From Ardenticatenaceae bacterium (GTDB lineage Bacteria; Chloroflexota; Anaerolineae; Promineifilales; Promineifilaceae), in contig JACKCB010000002.1 of assembly GCA_020634235.1 (NCBI GenBank), positions 1,488,001 through 1,552,000 on the forward strand: a DNA stretch of 64,000 bases. Reading direction: 5' to 3'. Below are positions 36,395 to 45,598 of the stretch, in pieces. How positions within the stretch are numbered: the first letter of the stretch is position 1; every line of letters begins with the position of its first letter. A program made the translations under genes and the position numbers. The notes under the pieces are model-generated. The model was not told where the DNA came from. It was given only the letters and a program-made list of their open reading frames with translations, and made no database searches.

Positions 36395-36412
36395 GTGGGG
36401 CGCAAGGGTTGC

Positions 36413-38047
36413 TTACGCCGGAAATGCCTTCGTCAATTGGATAGCAGCTTCGTTCATATCATCTATCAGACCGGCTTGCGCCTGGTATATGGCCGGCAGG
36501 TTTAGCGAACCGGCGAGGTTGGGGTCTGTTTGCCCGCCGCCAATTGCCCAGCGCAGCCCGTCGGTGGCTACTTTTAGGGCGGCATTGCGGGCATGAATGC
36601 GGGCCAGGGTTTGCCGGGTGGCCACGTCCAACGGAATGGCTTCGGTGGGCTTCTGCACCACGCGCTCGGCAAAGACGGCGGCGGTTTCGGCGTAGGCAAT
36701 CATCTCCCCCAGGCGGAAGAGGATGTGCTGGTTGCGGGTAAGGCGGTCTATGCGGCAGCGCTCCAGCACCTGGGCCAGGGCGCGCATGGCCAGGGCGGCA
36801 TAGTTCGCGCCGTTGGCCGGCTCGGCCTGGTGCAGGGCATCCAGCCGGGCGGCCCAGTCGTTGTAGTATGCACCGCGCGTTTTTAGATGCAACTGCCAGC
36901 GGTCGCGGGCAATGGTCCACTCCATGATCTCGGAGGTACCTTCGTAGATGGTGGTGATGCGCACGTCGCGCTTGATTTTCTCGACCATGTACTCTTTGGT
37001 GTAGCCGTAGCCGCCATGCCCCTGGATGGCGTCTTCGGCCGCCTTATTGCCGGACTCGGTGGCCATGTATTTGGCAATAGCGCCTTCGGTGGCCAGTCCT
37101 TCTTCATCGCCGTCCAGGCGCTCGGCCACCCATTCGATGTAGGTGCGGGCGGCTTCCAGGCGGGCAGCATTGGGGACGATGAGTTTGTGGGTGTAGCCTT
37201 GTTTCTGGCTGAGGGGGGCGCCACCCTGGACCCGTTCTTGCGAATAGCGAATGACGCGGCGCAGCGCTTCCCAACCGGCGCCCAGGCCAAATGCGCCGAC
37301 CATGAGCCGGGTGTAGCCAAAGACGGCCTGGGCCTGGGCCAACCCCTGCCCTTCGACGCCGCCGATGAGCCGCCCGGCCGGGACGTAAACATCCTCCAGG
37401 AAAAGGGCTGCGGTGTTGCTGGCCCGTATGCCATGCTTATCCTCTGGCTTGCCGTGGCTGAAGCCAGGCGTATCCTTATCGACTACGAACCAGGAAGGGC
37501 CGCCGGGGGCCAGGGCCAGCACCGTGTACAAGTCGGCCACGCCACCGTTGCTGATCCACTGCTTCTGGCCGCTGATTTTGTAGCCCACCAGGCTGCCATT
37601 CTCTTGCACCGGCACGGCGCGGGTAGACAGGGAGGCCAGGTCGCTGCCGGCCTGGGGTTCGGTGGCCCCGTAGGCCATGAGCAGGGCTTCGTCGGCCACT
37701 TTGCCCATCCAATAGGCCTTTTGCTCATCTGTGCCCCCTACGCGAATGGGGTCGGAGCCAAGGAAGGTCGCCAAGACGCCAGTTGCTACGCCCAGGTCAA
37801 TGGAAGCCATGAGTTCAGAAATGCGATAGATGTCGTAGGCCCCGCCGCCCAGGCCGTTGAACTCTTCAGGGATGAAGAGCAGGTGCAGGCCTAGCTGCAT
37901 CGGGTCATAAAGCTCGGTGAGGACATCGTGCGGGAATTGGTCGTTGTGGTCAAGCTCCAGTAAGTAGTTCGGGGTTAGCTTGCGTTCGGCATACTTTTTG
38001 AGGGTATCCAGGATCATTTCCCGGGTTTCCCGATCTAAACTTGGCAT
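36413..38047 (-). CDS. Acyl-CoA dehydrogenase family protein
   Basis: 544 aa from ATG 38047, chosen for the strong AGGAGGAAATA upstream. The FAD-containing fold shows AYGATEPQAGSDL, GQKQWISNGGVADLY, the middle beta-domain and the C-terminal helical domain with GYGYTKEYMVEKIKRD and TTIYEGTSEIMEWTIARD. It introduces an alpha,beta double bond in acyl-CoAs. First gene of the lipid locus; two GTGA-N6-TCAC-like sites lie 80-125 bp upstream. Confidence 0.92.
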   Translation of the reverse strand: MPSLDRETREMILDTLKKYAERKLTPNYLLELDHNDQFPHDVLTELYDPMQLGLHLLFIPEEFNGLGGGAYDIYRISELMASIDLGVATGVLATFLGSDPIRVGGTDEQKAYWMGKVADEALLMAYGATEPQAGSDLASLSTRAVPVQENGSLVGYKISGQKQWISNGGVADLYTVLALAPGGPSWFVVDKDTPGFSHGKPEDKHGIRASNTAALFLEDVYVPAGRLIGGVEGQGLAQAQAVFGYTRLMVGAFGLGAGWEALRRVIRYSQERVQGGAPLSQKQGYTHKLIVPNAARLEAARTYIEWVAERLDGDEEGLATEGAIAKYMATESGNKAAEDAIQGHGGYGYTKEYMVEKIKRDVRITTIYEGTSEIMEWTIARDRWQLHLKTRGAYYNDWAARLDALHQAEPANGANYAALAMRALAQVLERCRIDRLTRNQHILFRLGEMIAYAETAAVFAERVVQKPTEAIPLDVATRQTLARIHARNAALKVATDGLRWAIGGGQTDPNLAGSLNLPAIYQAQAGLIDDMNEAAIQLTKAFPA

Positions 38048-38126
38048 TATTTCCTCCTGTTCTGCGTGGGGAAGGCAGCAGCGTCCTTGTTGATAGTAGT
38101 GTAAACTGTACCCGGCCGGGGCTAGA

Positions 38127-38140
38127 GTGACAAATATCAC
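38127..38140. promoter_or_regulatory. CRP/FNR-family-like palindrome upstream of the acyl-CoA dehydrogenase
   Basis: GTGACAAATATCAC; toward the gene it reads GTGATATTTGTCAC. A weaker copy, GGGACAAAGATCAC, lies at 38159-38172, 32 bp away (about three helical turns). It matches sites at 4300 and 53761. Confidence 0.5.
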
Positions 38141-38193
38141 CTGTTTACTGTGAAATACGGGACAAAGATCACCTACCGGCCGGGGCCAAAAGA

Positions 38194-39462
38194 TTAACTC
38201 AGCCAATCTAGCAGGCGATAGTAGAAGGCCGCCAACGGTAAAAACCAGGGCCGGCGGCGATAAAAGAAGTAGGTCGGGTGCCTGATTTGGGCGAAGGGCG
38301 AATCACTCTTCTGTCCCGTGAGCAGCAGGCCCGCCTCTGTCCCCAGGTAGGTGGCAATGGATACTCCATGACCGCCATAGCCAAAGGCGTAATGCACGCC
38401 ATCCAGCCGCCCAATATGGGGCATCAGGTCAAAAGTGAGGCCCAACTGGCCGGTCCAACTATGGGTAATGGGCATCCCGGCCAGGTCGGGGAACACGTGC
38501 ACCATCTGCGCCTGCAAAATGCGGGCGCTCTCCTGCAAATCCAGGTTGGTGCTAAGGTTGTTGCGCCCGCCAAACAGCATGCGCCCATCGGGTGTCAGGC
38601 GGAAGTAGTTGAGAAACCATTTAGAATCGTAGAACATGCGCCCCTTGGGGCTGAGCTTTTTCTGCAAGTCGGGTGGCAGCGGTTCGGTGACGATGATGTA
38701 GCTGCCGACGGGAAAGATGCGCGGCTTGAGGCCGGGCACCAGTGAGCTGGTGTAGCCGTTGGTGGCCACCAGCACTTCGCCAGCTCTGACCACCCCCCGG
38801 CCGGTGTGCACCTGAAACTGCGACCCTACCCGCTCGATGCGCTGGACGGGCACCTCTTCACACAGCAGCGCCCCGTGGCGGGCCACCGCCCTGGCCAGAC
38901 CAAAGACATACCCGGCCGGGTGCAGCCCGGCACTATACTCATCCACCAGCCCACCATGAAACGCCGGCGAGCCAATCTCCTGGGCCAGCTCGCCCGGCGG
39001 CACGGCGCGCACCGTGTGATTGAACGTTTGCTTGTACCAGGCCGCCTTCTTTTGCATGGCCTCGAAGTGGCTGGGCTTGTAGGCCAGGGCGATGTGGCCG
39101 CGGCGGGCAAAGTGGCAGTCAATCTTCTCGTCGGCCACAAGCTGGCCGATGAGGTCAATGGCGTCCAGCGAGGCTTCCCAGAAGGCGCGGCCCAACGCCG
39201 GGCCATAGCGCTGGTAGACCACGGCGGCGGCCGCTTTGAGGCCGGTGGTAGCCATGCCGCCGTTGCGCGAGCTGGCCCCCCAGCCAATGTACTGCTGCTC
39301 CAATACGGCTACCCGTCCACCGCTGCTGGCAATAACGCGGGCGGCGTTGAGGCCGGTGTAACCGCCGCCAATGATGGCCACATCGACCTGTTCCGGCAGC
39401 GGGGAAATGGGGAGGTCTCCCGGCCGGGGATATTGATCCGTCCACAAAGGCACCGTTTTCAT
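38194..39462 (-). CDS. FAD-dependent amino-acid/amine oxidase (DAO family)
   Basis: 422 aa from ATG 39462, with GAGGAGG upstream. The N-terminal dinucleotide motif (VAIIGGGYTGLNAARVIASS) and a C-terminal FAD-site segment (YGGHGVSIATYLG) match the DAO family, close to gamma-glutamylputrescine oxidase-like enzymes by overall layout. It oxidises amine groups with FAD. It ends in a hydrophobic tail (FFYRRRPWFLPLAAFYYRLL), which is unusual and could associate with the membrane. Confidence 0.82.
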   Translation of the reverse strand: MKTVPLWTDQYPRPGDLPISPLPEQVDVAIIGGGYTGLNAARVIASSGGRVAVLEQQYIGWGASSRNGGMATTGLKAAAAVVYQRYGPALGRAFWEASLDAIDLIGQLVADEKIDCHFARRGHIALAYKPSHFEAMQKKAAWYKQTFNHTVRAVPPGELAQEIGSPAFHGGLVDEYSAGLHPAGYVFGLARAVARHGALLCEEVPVQRIERVGSQFQVHTGRGVVRAGEVLVATNGYTSSLVPGLKPRIFPVGSYIIVTEPLPPDLQKKLSPKGRMFYDSKWFLNYFRLTPDGRMLFGGRNNLSTNLDLQESARILQAQMVHVFPDLAGMPITHSWTGQLGLTFDLMPHIGRLDGVHYAFGYGGHGVSIATYLGTEAGLLLTGQKSDSPFAQIRHPTYFFYRRRPWFLPLAAFYYRLLDWLS

Positions 39463-39592
39463 GGCTGCCTCCTCAGTGTTGTGAGATGGGCTGTATTGTC
39501 CGTAATTGCGCGAGAGTTGGCAACGTGATGGTGAGGCAGAACAGCGTGCGGCTTGTTCAGTTGTTAATGGCTGACGGCAGCCGGCCGGCGGC

Positions 39593-41233
39593 CTATTCGT
39601 GGTCACGCAGGGTGAGCAGAGCCAGGGGCAGGGAAGAGAGCAGGATGAGCAGCAGGGCCGGGGCGGCGGCCTGGGCAAAGAAGGCTTCGGAGATGTTGGC
39701 CCAGACGCCAGTAGCCAGGGTGCGGAACCCGGCCGGGCTGAGAATGAGCGTGGCCGGCAGCTCCTTCATGCAGGTCAGGAAAACCAGGGCGGCGCCGGCG
39801 GCAACTCCCGGCCGGATAAGGGGCAGGGTAATGCGGCGCAGCACCCCGGCCGGGGTGCAGCCCAGGCTCCGCCCCACCTCCTCCAGGCTGGGCGACACTT
39901 GCAGCAGCGAGGTCCGCGCCGCACCCACCGCCTGGGGCACAAACAGGATGACATAGGCCACCAGCAGCAGCGGCAGCGTCTGGTAGAGGCCCGGCAGGTA
40001 GGCCGCACCAAAAAAGACCAGCGCCAGGGCAATGACAATGCCCGGCAGGGCAAAGCCGGCATATGCCAGACGCTCTAGCAGTTGGCTCCAGCGGCCGGGG
40101 TGGCGCACGGCCAGAATGGCCACCGGCAGGGCTGCCAACAGGGCCAGCAGCGCCGCGCCCAGGGAGACCAGCAGCGAATTCCCGGCCGGGGTTAGCAGCG
40201 TTTGCAGCGTGGCCGGCTGCCCCAAGCCGCGCCCCAACCAGTAGAGCAGTCCCCCGGCCGGGAGCAGCAGCGCCAAAGTCACCACGGCCAGGACCAGGGC
40301 CAGCGCCGGCCAGCGCCAGCGCCCCAGGGGCACCGGCTGCATCCGCCGCGCCGCACCGGCCGAACGGCGCGCATACTGCGCCCGGCCGCGCGTGCGCATC
40401 TCCAGGTACAGCAGCGTGGCCGTCAGGGCCACCAGCACCAGGGCCAGCGAGGCCGCCACCGAACGGTCGGCGAAGGAGCGGTATTGCAGGTAGATGATGC
40501 GGGTGAAGGTATCGTAGCGCATCATCGTCACCGCGCCGAAGTCGCGCAGGACGTAGAGGGCGACCAGCAGGCTGCCGGCCATGACCGCCGGCCGCAACTG
40601 CGGCAAAGTCACCCGCCAGAAGGCCTGCCCGGCCGACAGACCCAGGCTGCGCGCCGCCTCGTTAAGCGCAGGGTCCAGCCGCCGCAGACCGGCGCGCACG
40701 CTGAGGAACACGTAGGGGTAGCTCATCAGGGTTAGCGCCAGGAAAGCGCCGGGGAAGCCGTAGAGGTTGGGCAGGCGGCTGATGCCCAGCAGCGGCTCCA
40801 GGGCGGCCTGCAGCAGACCGCGCGGCCCCAGGATGGAGGCCAGCAGGTAGGCAAAAACGTAGCTGGGCAGGACCAGCGGCAAGGCGGCAAGAATGGTCCA
40901 GATGCGCCGGCCGGGGAGGTCGGTGCAGGCGGTGAGCCAGGCCAGGGGCACGGCAATCACCACCGCGGCCAGGGTAACGCTGCCCGCCAGCCAGAGGGTG
41001 CGCCCTAAGGTGGCCAGTGTTGAAGGCTTGAGCAAAATCTCCCACACGGCCACGCCGGCCCCGGCGGTGCGAATGACCAGGTAGACGGGGGTCAGCAGCA
41101 GCAGCGCGGCCACCAGGAGGCCGGCCAGGGAGAGCAGCAGCCCGGCCGGGGCGGCAGCAGGGCGGCGGACCCAGGCGGTGAGCCGGGGGACGGTCAGGCG
41201 AAAGCGTTGGGCAACAGCGGGCAGCATACTCAT
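39593..41233 (-). CDS. Iron(III)/thiamine-type ABC transporter permease (double-length)
   Basis: 546 aa with about twelve membrane helices and two BPD-transp domains (EAA-like segments EAARSLGLSAGQAFWRVTLP and EEVGRSLGCTPAGVLRRITL). This fused permease form is typical of FbpB and ThiP. The binding protein and ATPase are not adjacent, so the substrate cannot be assigned. It runs in the same direction as the neighbouring oxidase gene, 130 bp apart. Confidence 0.88.
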   Translation of the reverse strand: MSMLPAVAQRFRLTVPRLTAWVRRPAAAPAGLLLSLAGLLVAALLLLTPVYLVIRTAGAGVAVWEILLKPSTLATLGRTLWLAGSVTLAAVVIAVPLAWLTACTDLPGRRIWTILAALPLVLPSYVFAYLLASILGPRGLLQAALEPLLGISRLPNLYGFPGAFLALTLMSYPYVFLSVRAGLRRLDPALNEAARSLGLSAGQAFWRVTLPQLRPAVMAGSLLVALYVLRDFGAVTMMRYDTFTRIIYLQYRSFADRSVAASLALVLVALTATLLYLEMRTRGRAQYARRSAGAARRMQPVPLGRWRWPALALVLAVVTLALLLPAGGLLYWLGRGLGQPATLQTLLTPAGNSLLVSLGAALLALLAALPVAILAVRHPGRWSQLLERLAYAGFALPGIVIALALVFFGAAYLPGLYQTLPLLLVAYVILFVPQAVGAARTSLLQVSPSLEEVGRSLGCTPAGVLRRITLPLIRPGVAAGAALVFLTCMKELPATLILSPAGFRTLATGVWANISEAFFAQAAAPALLLILLSSLPLALLTLRDHE

Positions 41234-41369
41234 GGGGGAAAATTATGGCCGAAGCGCCCGGCCGGGATCAACCCAGCCCGTTAAGTTTTATGTTGACGGT
41301 GGGCAAAATGGGAGTTGGGCCAGCGTTAAGCAGAAAGTTAACCGGGGTTCAGAATGGGGCGGGGTGGGG

Positions 41370-42272
41370 TCATGGCCTGGCGGCCGATGGCCCCATGAGG
41401 CGTACTATCTGGCGCAGGAAGGGACGGGGCAGGCGGCTTCTTTGGATGAGAGTTAGCAGGCGGTTGACCCGGCCGGGGACGAACACCACCGGCGGCTGCG
41501 CCCGGCGCAGGGCAGCCAACGAGTGGGCCGCCACCGCTTCGGCGGTCATCCACATGAAGCCAGGATAGCGGCGGCGATTGAAACCGGCGTATTCGGCGGT
41601 GTCGTGGAATTCGCTGTAGGTGAAGCCGGGGCACAGGGCCTGGACCTGTACGCCGCGCCCCTGTAGTTCCAGGGCCAGTGATTCGGAGAAGTTGTTCAGG
41701 TAAGCTTTGGTGGGCATGTAGGTGGCGTTGCCGGGCAGCGGCCCAAAGGCGGCCACGGAGGAGACGTTGATGATCTGGCCGTGGCGGTGGGCCAACATGC
41801 CGGGCAAGGCGGCGTGGCACAGGGCCACCGTGGCCTGGACATGCAGGTGGATCATGGCCTGCTGGCGCGCCAGGTCCACGTCCCAAAAGGGCCCTTTCAG
41901 GCCAAAGCCGGCGTTGTTGATGAGCAGGGTGAGGTTGGGCAGATGGGTGATGCGTTGGGCAACTTGTGCGATCCCGGCCGGGGTGGCCAGATCAACGGCC
42001 AGCGTTTCTACCGTGACGCCATGCTGCTGCCGGAGCTCGGCGGCCAGGGCGGCCAGTCGCTCCGCCCGGCGGGCAACCAGCAGCAGGTCGTAGCCTTCGG
42101 CGGCCAGGGTGCGGGCAAAGGCTGCGCCGATGCCGCTGGAAGCGCCGGTGATGAGCGCTGTGCCGGGATGCCCCGGCCGGGGGTGGCCAGGCCGCTGCCG
42201 CCACAATGAAACTGCGGCCCACAGGCCGGCCATGAGACCAATTTTCCAGATGGGTTTGAGGTTACGGGTCAC
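41370..42272 (-). CDS. Short-chain dehydrogenase/reductase
   Basis: 300 aa from GTG 42272. A short N-terminal membrane segment (MAGLWAAVSLW) precedes a classical SDR: TGASSGIG cofactor motif, NNAG, catalytic Ser in INVSSVAAFG and YMPTKAYLNNF (Tyr-x-x-x-Lys). Substrate unknown. It follows the aconitase X gene by 18 bp and is probably cotranscribed with it. Confidence 0.88.
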   Translation of the reverse strand: MTRNLKPIWKIGLMAGLWAAVSLWRQRPGHPRPGHPGTALITGASSGIGAAFARTLAAEGYDLLLVARRAERLAALAAELRQQHGVTVETLAVDLATPAGIAQVAQRITHLPNLTLLINNAGFGLKGPFWDVDLARQQAMIHLHVQATVALCHAALPGMLAHRHGQIINVSSVAAFGPLPGNATYMPTKAYLNNFSESLALELQGRGVQVQALCPGFTYSEFHDTAEYAGFNRRRYPGFMWMTAEAVAAHSLAALRRAQPPVVFVPGRVNRLLTLIQRSRLPRPFLRQIVRLMGPSAARP

Positions 42273-42290
42273 AGGTGCGCTCTACAGGTG

Positions 42291-44054
42291 CTAGGGTTCA
42301 TCCGCCAGCAGCGTGATCTGGCCGCCGGGGCTAATGTGCAGCATATCGCCGGTTTGTAGGGTGGCGAACTGGGCCGGGGAGATGACGATGAGCGGTACCG
42401 GCCGGGCGTACAGCACGTCGGCCACGATGGATGCCAGGGCGAAGAAGCTGTCGACGTGGGTGGTGAGGATGGCTGCCGGGGCGGTGCCGGCACGGACCGC
42501 CTCTAGCAGGACGGCGGTGGTGGTGGAGGAGCCGCGGGTGAAGGGTACGGCCAGGATGCGCCCGGCCGCGTTGACCCCGGAGAGTGGGTGGCGGCGGTCG
42601 GTGATTTCGCCGGTCTGGTGATCGTAGCCGCCCCAGAAAGAGAGCGGCTCCGGGCTGACCAGGGCGGTGGCCTGCACCTCGCCGGGGATGATGGCCCGGC
42701 CGGGAATGGTTTGCGGGCGGGTCAGGGAAGGGGTGCCGGCCAACACCGGCCGGGGATCGGTGGCCCGCGGGACAACCAGTGGGGTGGCCGGGCCATCTCC
42801 CCATAGGGCATGGTCGCGCACGACCCGGCCGGTTTCGGCCGAGTTTACGCAGTCGGCCAGGCTGCCGAAGGTGACGGTGGTGTTTAGCAGGCCCGGCGCG
42901 TAGTAGGCATATTTGGCCGAGTTGGTCATCAGCGTTTTGACGCGCGGCGGCAGCATGGGCGTGGCCAGGATGCAGGTATCCAGCGTCACCCGTCCGCCAA
43001 AGGCGGTCAGCGCCGCCAGGTGGCCCGCCTGTTTGGCCAGCAGGGCCATGGCCCGGCTGGAGGTGACCAGAAATTCCACGTCCGGGTGCTTTTGCCGGCC
43101 GGCCAGCAGCGGGGTCAATTGGGCAAATTCGGTCAACGAGAAGTGGGGGCTGCCCAGGACAACCATGTCCAACTGCTGCCCATCGGCGGTGGTTAGTTCC
43201 TGGCGTGCGGCGCGCAAGTGGGGCAGGGTTACGTCGATGGTTTCGGCCGGTGGGCGGTCCTGAAAGGCGTCTTCCAGGGTGGCCGCTTCGGGGGTGATGC
43301 CCACCAGGTGGAAAAGGGCCACGGTGCCCGAGGAGGCGGCCGCCGCGCCCAATGCTTTGAGTTGGTCCTCGTTTGGCTGGGCTTGCAAGCCGCTGACCAC
43401 CGGAATGCGGTCCTGGGCGATATGGCCCAGCAGGTGGCCCAGAACCGGGTAGAAGGTGTCGTCTTGCTGGACGGCCAGGGGGATGTCTACCAGGCGGAAG
43501 TGCAGGTGACCGGCGCGGTTTTCGGGCAGGTGCAGGCCTACGGCCGGGGCCCGGCCGGTGATGGCGCAGCAGATGTCTAGCAGGTCGGGATAGCGCTCGG
43601 TGCGCGCCCCCAGCACGGAGTTGGCGAAGGCGATGGCGTTGGACTCGCCCCAGGCGATCTGCTGGCCGAAACCCGGCCGGGAGGCGAGCTGGTAGGGGGC
43701 GCAGGTCCAGGTGGGGATGCAGCCCATCTGCTGGTAGGCAACCATCTGGCGGTGGGCGTTTTGGGCCCACTGTTGGGGCACCGGCCAATCCTGCCAGTTG
43801 TGCTCATCCAGGCCGCTGACGTTGACCGTGGCGGGCACGCTGATTTGCGCCCCCAGCTCGGCCAGCCGTTCGGCAAAGGCCAGCCCCGCCTCGCCAATGT
43901 AGATGGTGCTGTCGATGTGTGCGCCGCTGATGGGCAGCAGGTGCCGGGCACCATAGATACGGGCCATCTCTACCAGGATGGACATGGCCATTTGGGTGCC
44001 GGGGCCGTGTGCGCCGGCCAGCAGTGCTTGTTCTTCGTCGGTCAGGGTAAGCAT
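42291..44054 (-). CDS. Aconitase X with both domains fused
   Basis: 587 aa from ATG 44054 (an upstream in-frame ATG is unsupported). Residues 1-430 match the AcnX catalytic part (LTDEEQALLAGAHGPGTQMA, SGAHIDSTIYIGEAGLAFAE, WGESNAIAFANSVLGARTERY). Residues 450-587 match the swivel (DUF126) domain (GRAIIPGEVQATALVSPEPL, GRILAVPFTRGSSTT). Known members are cis-3-hydroxyproline or phosphomevalonate dehydratases; which applies here is unclear. Cysteines that could bind an Fe-S cluster are present (TCAP, ICCAI, DTCIL). Confidence 0.88.
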   Translation of the reverse strand: MLTLTDEEQALLAGAHGPGTQMAMSILVEMARIYGARHLLPISGAHIDSTIYIGEAGLAFAERLAELGAQISVPATVNVSGLDEHNWQDWPVPQQWAQNAHRQMVAYQQMGCIPTWTCAPYQLASRPGFGQQIAWGESNAIAFANSVLGARTERYPDLLDICCAITGRAPAVGLHLPENRAGHLHFRLVDIPLAVQQDDTFYPVLGHLLGHIAQDRIPVVSGLQAQPNEDQLKALGAAAASSGTVALFHLVGITPEAATLEDAFQDRPPAETIDVTLPHLRAARQELTTADGQQLDMVVLGSPHFSLTEFAQLTPLLAGRQKHPDVEFLVTSSRAMALLAKQAGHLAALTAFGGRVTLDTCILATPMLPPRVKTLMTNSAKYAYYAPGLLNTTVTFGSLADCVNSAETGRVVRDHALWGDGPATPLVVPRATDPRPVLAGTPSLTRPQTIPGRAIIPGEVQATALVSPEPLSFWGGYDHQTGEITDRRHPLSGVNAAGRILAVPFTRGSSTTTAVLLEAVRAGTAPAAILTTHVDSFFALASIVADVLYARPVPLIVISPAQFATLQTGDMLHISPGGQITLLADEP

Positions 44055-44222
44055 GGCAGGTTCCAGGTAACAGGTGACTGGTGATGGTTTTATTTGGAAG
44101 GATAGCAAGCTCCCGGCCGGGGGGCAACTATGCTGAGGGCAACTGCTTGCCAGATTGGTTCCATTCTCAGTCGGCGTTATGATTTGGGGAAAAAAGGAGC
44201 GGTCTGGGACCGAAACGCGGTG

Positions 44223-45386
44223 ATGAATAACCTGAGAGCGGCGTTCTTGTTAGACCCGGATGTTGTTTATCTGAATCATGGATCGTTTGGGGCCACGCCC
44301 CGGCCGGTGTTGGCCGCCTACCAGGAATGGCAGCGGCGGCTGGAGCGCCAGCCGGTGGCCTTTTTGGTGGGCGAGCTGCCGGGCCATCTGGCCGACGCCC
44401 GGCAGGTGCTAGGGCAATATGTCGGGGCCGGGGCGGATGACCTGGTTTATGTGCCCAACGCCACCTTTGCGCTGAACGTGGTGGCCCGGTCGCTGCCGCT
44501 GGGGCCGGGGGACCAGGTGCTGGCCACCAACCATGAATACGGCGCGTGTGACAACACCTGGCAGTTTCTCAGCCGGAAACGGGGCTTTGACTACATCCGC
44601 CAGCCGATTGATTTCCCGGCCGGGTCGGACGAGGCGCTGGTGGCGCAGTTGTGGCAGGGGGTGACGCCGCACACCAGGGTTATTTTTCTCAGCCACATCA
44701 CGTCGGTGACGGCGATGCGCTTCCCGGTGGCCGAGATTTGCCGCCGCGCCGCCGCGGCCGGCATCCTGACGGTGATTGACGGGGCGCATGCTCCGGGGCA
44801 GGTTACGCTAGACATGGGGGTTATTGGGGCGGACTTTTACTTTGGCAATGCCCATAAATGGTTGTGTAGTCCCAAGGGGGCGGCGTTTTTGTATACCCGG
44901 CCGGGGTGCCAGCCCCTCATCGAACCCCTGGTTGTTGGTTGGGGCTGGGGGGAAGAGCGCACGCTGCGCTTTGGCTCCGATTACCTGGACGCGCTGCAAT
45001 GGCTGGGCACCAATGACCTGTCTGCCTACCTGGCCGTGCCGGCGGCCATCGACTTCCAGGCGGCGCACAACTGGCCGGCGGTGCGCCAGGCGTGCCACGA
45101 GCTGCTGCGGGAAGCGCTGGCCCAGGTGGGGGCGCTCACCGGGCTGCCGCCGGTTTATGCCAACGATGCTGGTTATCACCAGATGGCGGTGACCCCATTG
45201 CCGCCCCTGCGCGACCCGGCCGGGTTTAAGGCGCAGTTGTACGAGCAGTTTCGGGTTGAGATCCCAACCACGCAGTGGCAGGAGCAGCAGTTCCTGCGGA
45301 TTTCGATCCAGGGCTACAACAGGCCGGCGGATGTGGCGGCGCTGGTTGAGGCATTGCGTGTTTTGCTGCCGGGGTGGCGGGTGTGA
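44223..45386 (+). CDS. Class V aminotransferase (isopenicillin N epimerase-like)
   Basis: 387 aa from ATG 44223. The start VYLNHGSFGATPRPVLAAYQ and the PLP-lysine segment FYFGNAHKWLCSPKGAAFLY identify the CefD-like branch of class V aminotransferases, which includes epimerases and desulfurases. No metabolic partner is evident. It diverges from the aconitase X gene. Confidence 0.88.
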   Translation: MNNLRAAFLLDPDVVYLNHGSFGATPRPVLAAYQEWQRRLERQPVAFLVGELPGHLADARQVLGQYVGAGADDLVYVPNATFALNVVARSLPLGPGDQVLATNHEYGACDNTWQFLSRKRGFDYIRQPIDFPAGSDEALVAQLWQGVTPHTRVIFLSHITSVTAMRFPVAEICRRAAAAGILTVIDGAHAPGQVTLDMGVIGADFYFGNAHKWLCSPKGAAFLYTRPGCQPLIEPLVVGWGWGEERTLRFGSDYLDALQWLGTNDLSAYLAVPAAIDFQAAHNWPAVRQACHELLREALAQVGALTGLPPVYANDAGYHQMAVTPLPPLRDPAGFKAQLYEQFRVEIPTTQWQEQQFLRISIQGYNRPADVAALVEALRVLLPGWRV

Positions 45387-45471
45387 GGGGGATAGAAGCG
45401 GGGTGGGTCCCGGCCGGGTTTGGCCGCCGTATTTATGTCAAACAACAGCCCAGGAACTTGCGATTCTCTCT

Positions 45472-45499
45472 TTGTAGGTGACCTGGTTCATAGTATAAT
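45472..45499 (+). promoter_or_regulatory. Promoter of the BMP transporter operon
   Basis: TTGTAG (45472-45477), a 16-bp spacer and a perfect TATAAT (45494-45499). A transcript start near 45506 leaves a leader of about 93 nt containing a short CACCGGC/GCCGGTG pairing. Confidence 0.65.
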
Positions 45500-45598
45500 G
45501 CGGTAATCTTCACACCGGCACCAGACAGCAACCTGCCAAGGTTCATTTCAAATATCGCCGGTGCTGAAGCAACTGGACCATCTCTTTAGGAGGAGATC

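Noticed and set aside
38048..38206. An N-terminal extension of the acyl-CoA dehydrogenase to 38206
   Set aside because: ATG 38047 has a strong ribosome-binding site and begins the family-typical sequence; the extension covers the putative operators.
42331..43788. A 485-codon open frame within the aconitase X gene on the same strand
   Set aside because: Its translation is low-complexity Pro/Gly/Arg/His-rich sequence typical of an alternative frame of G+C-rich DNA, while the aconitase X frame matches a known family throughout.
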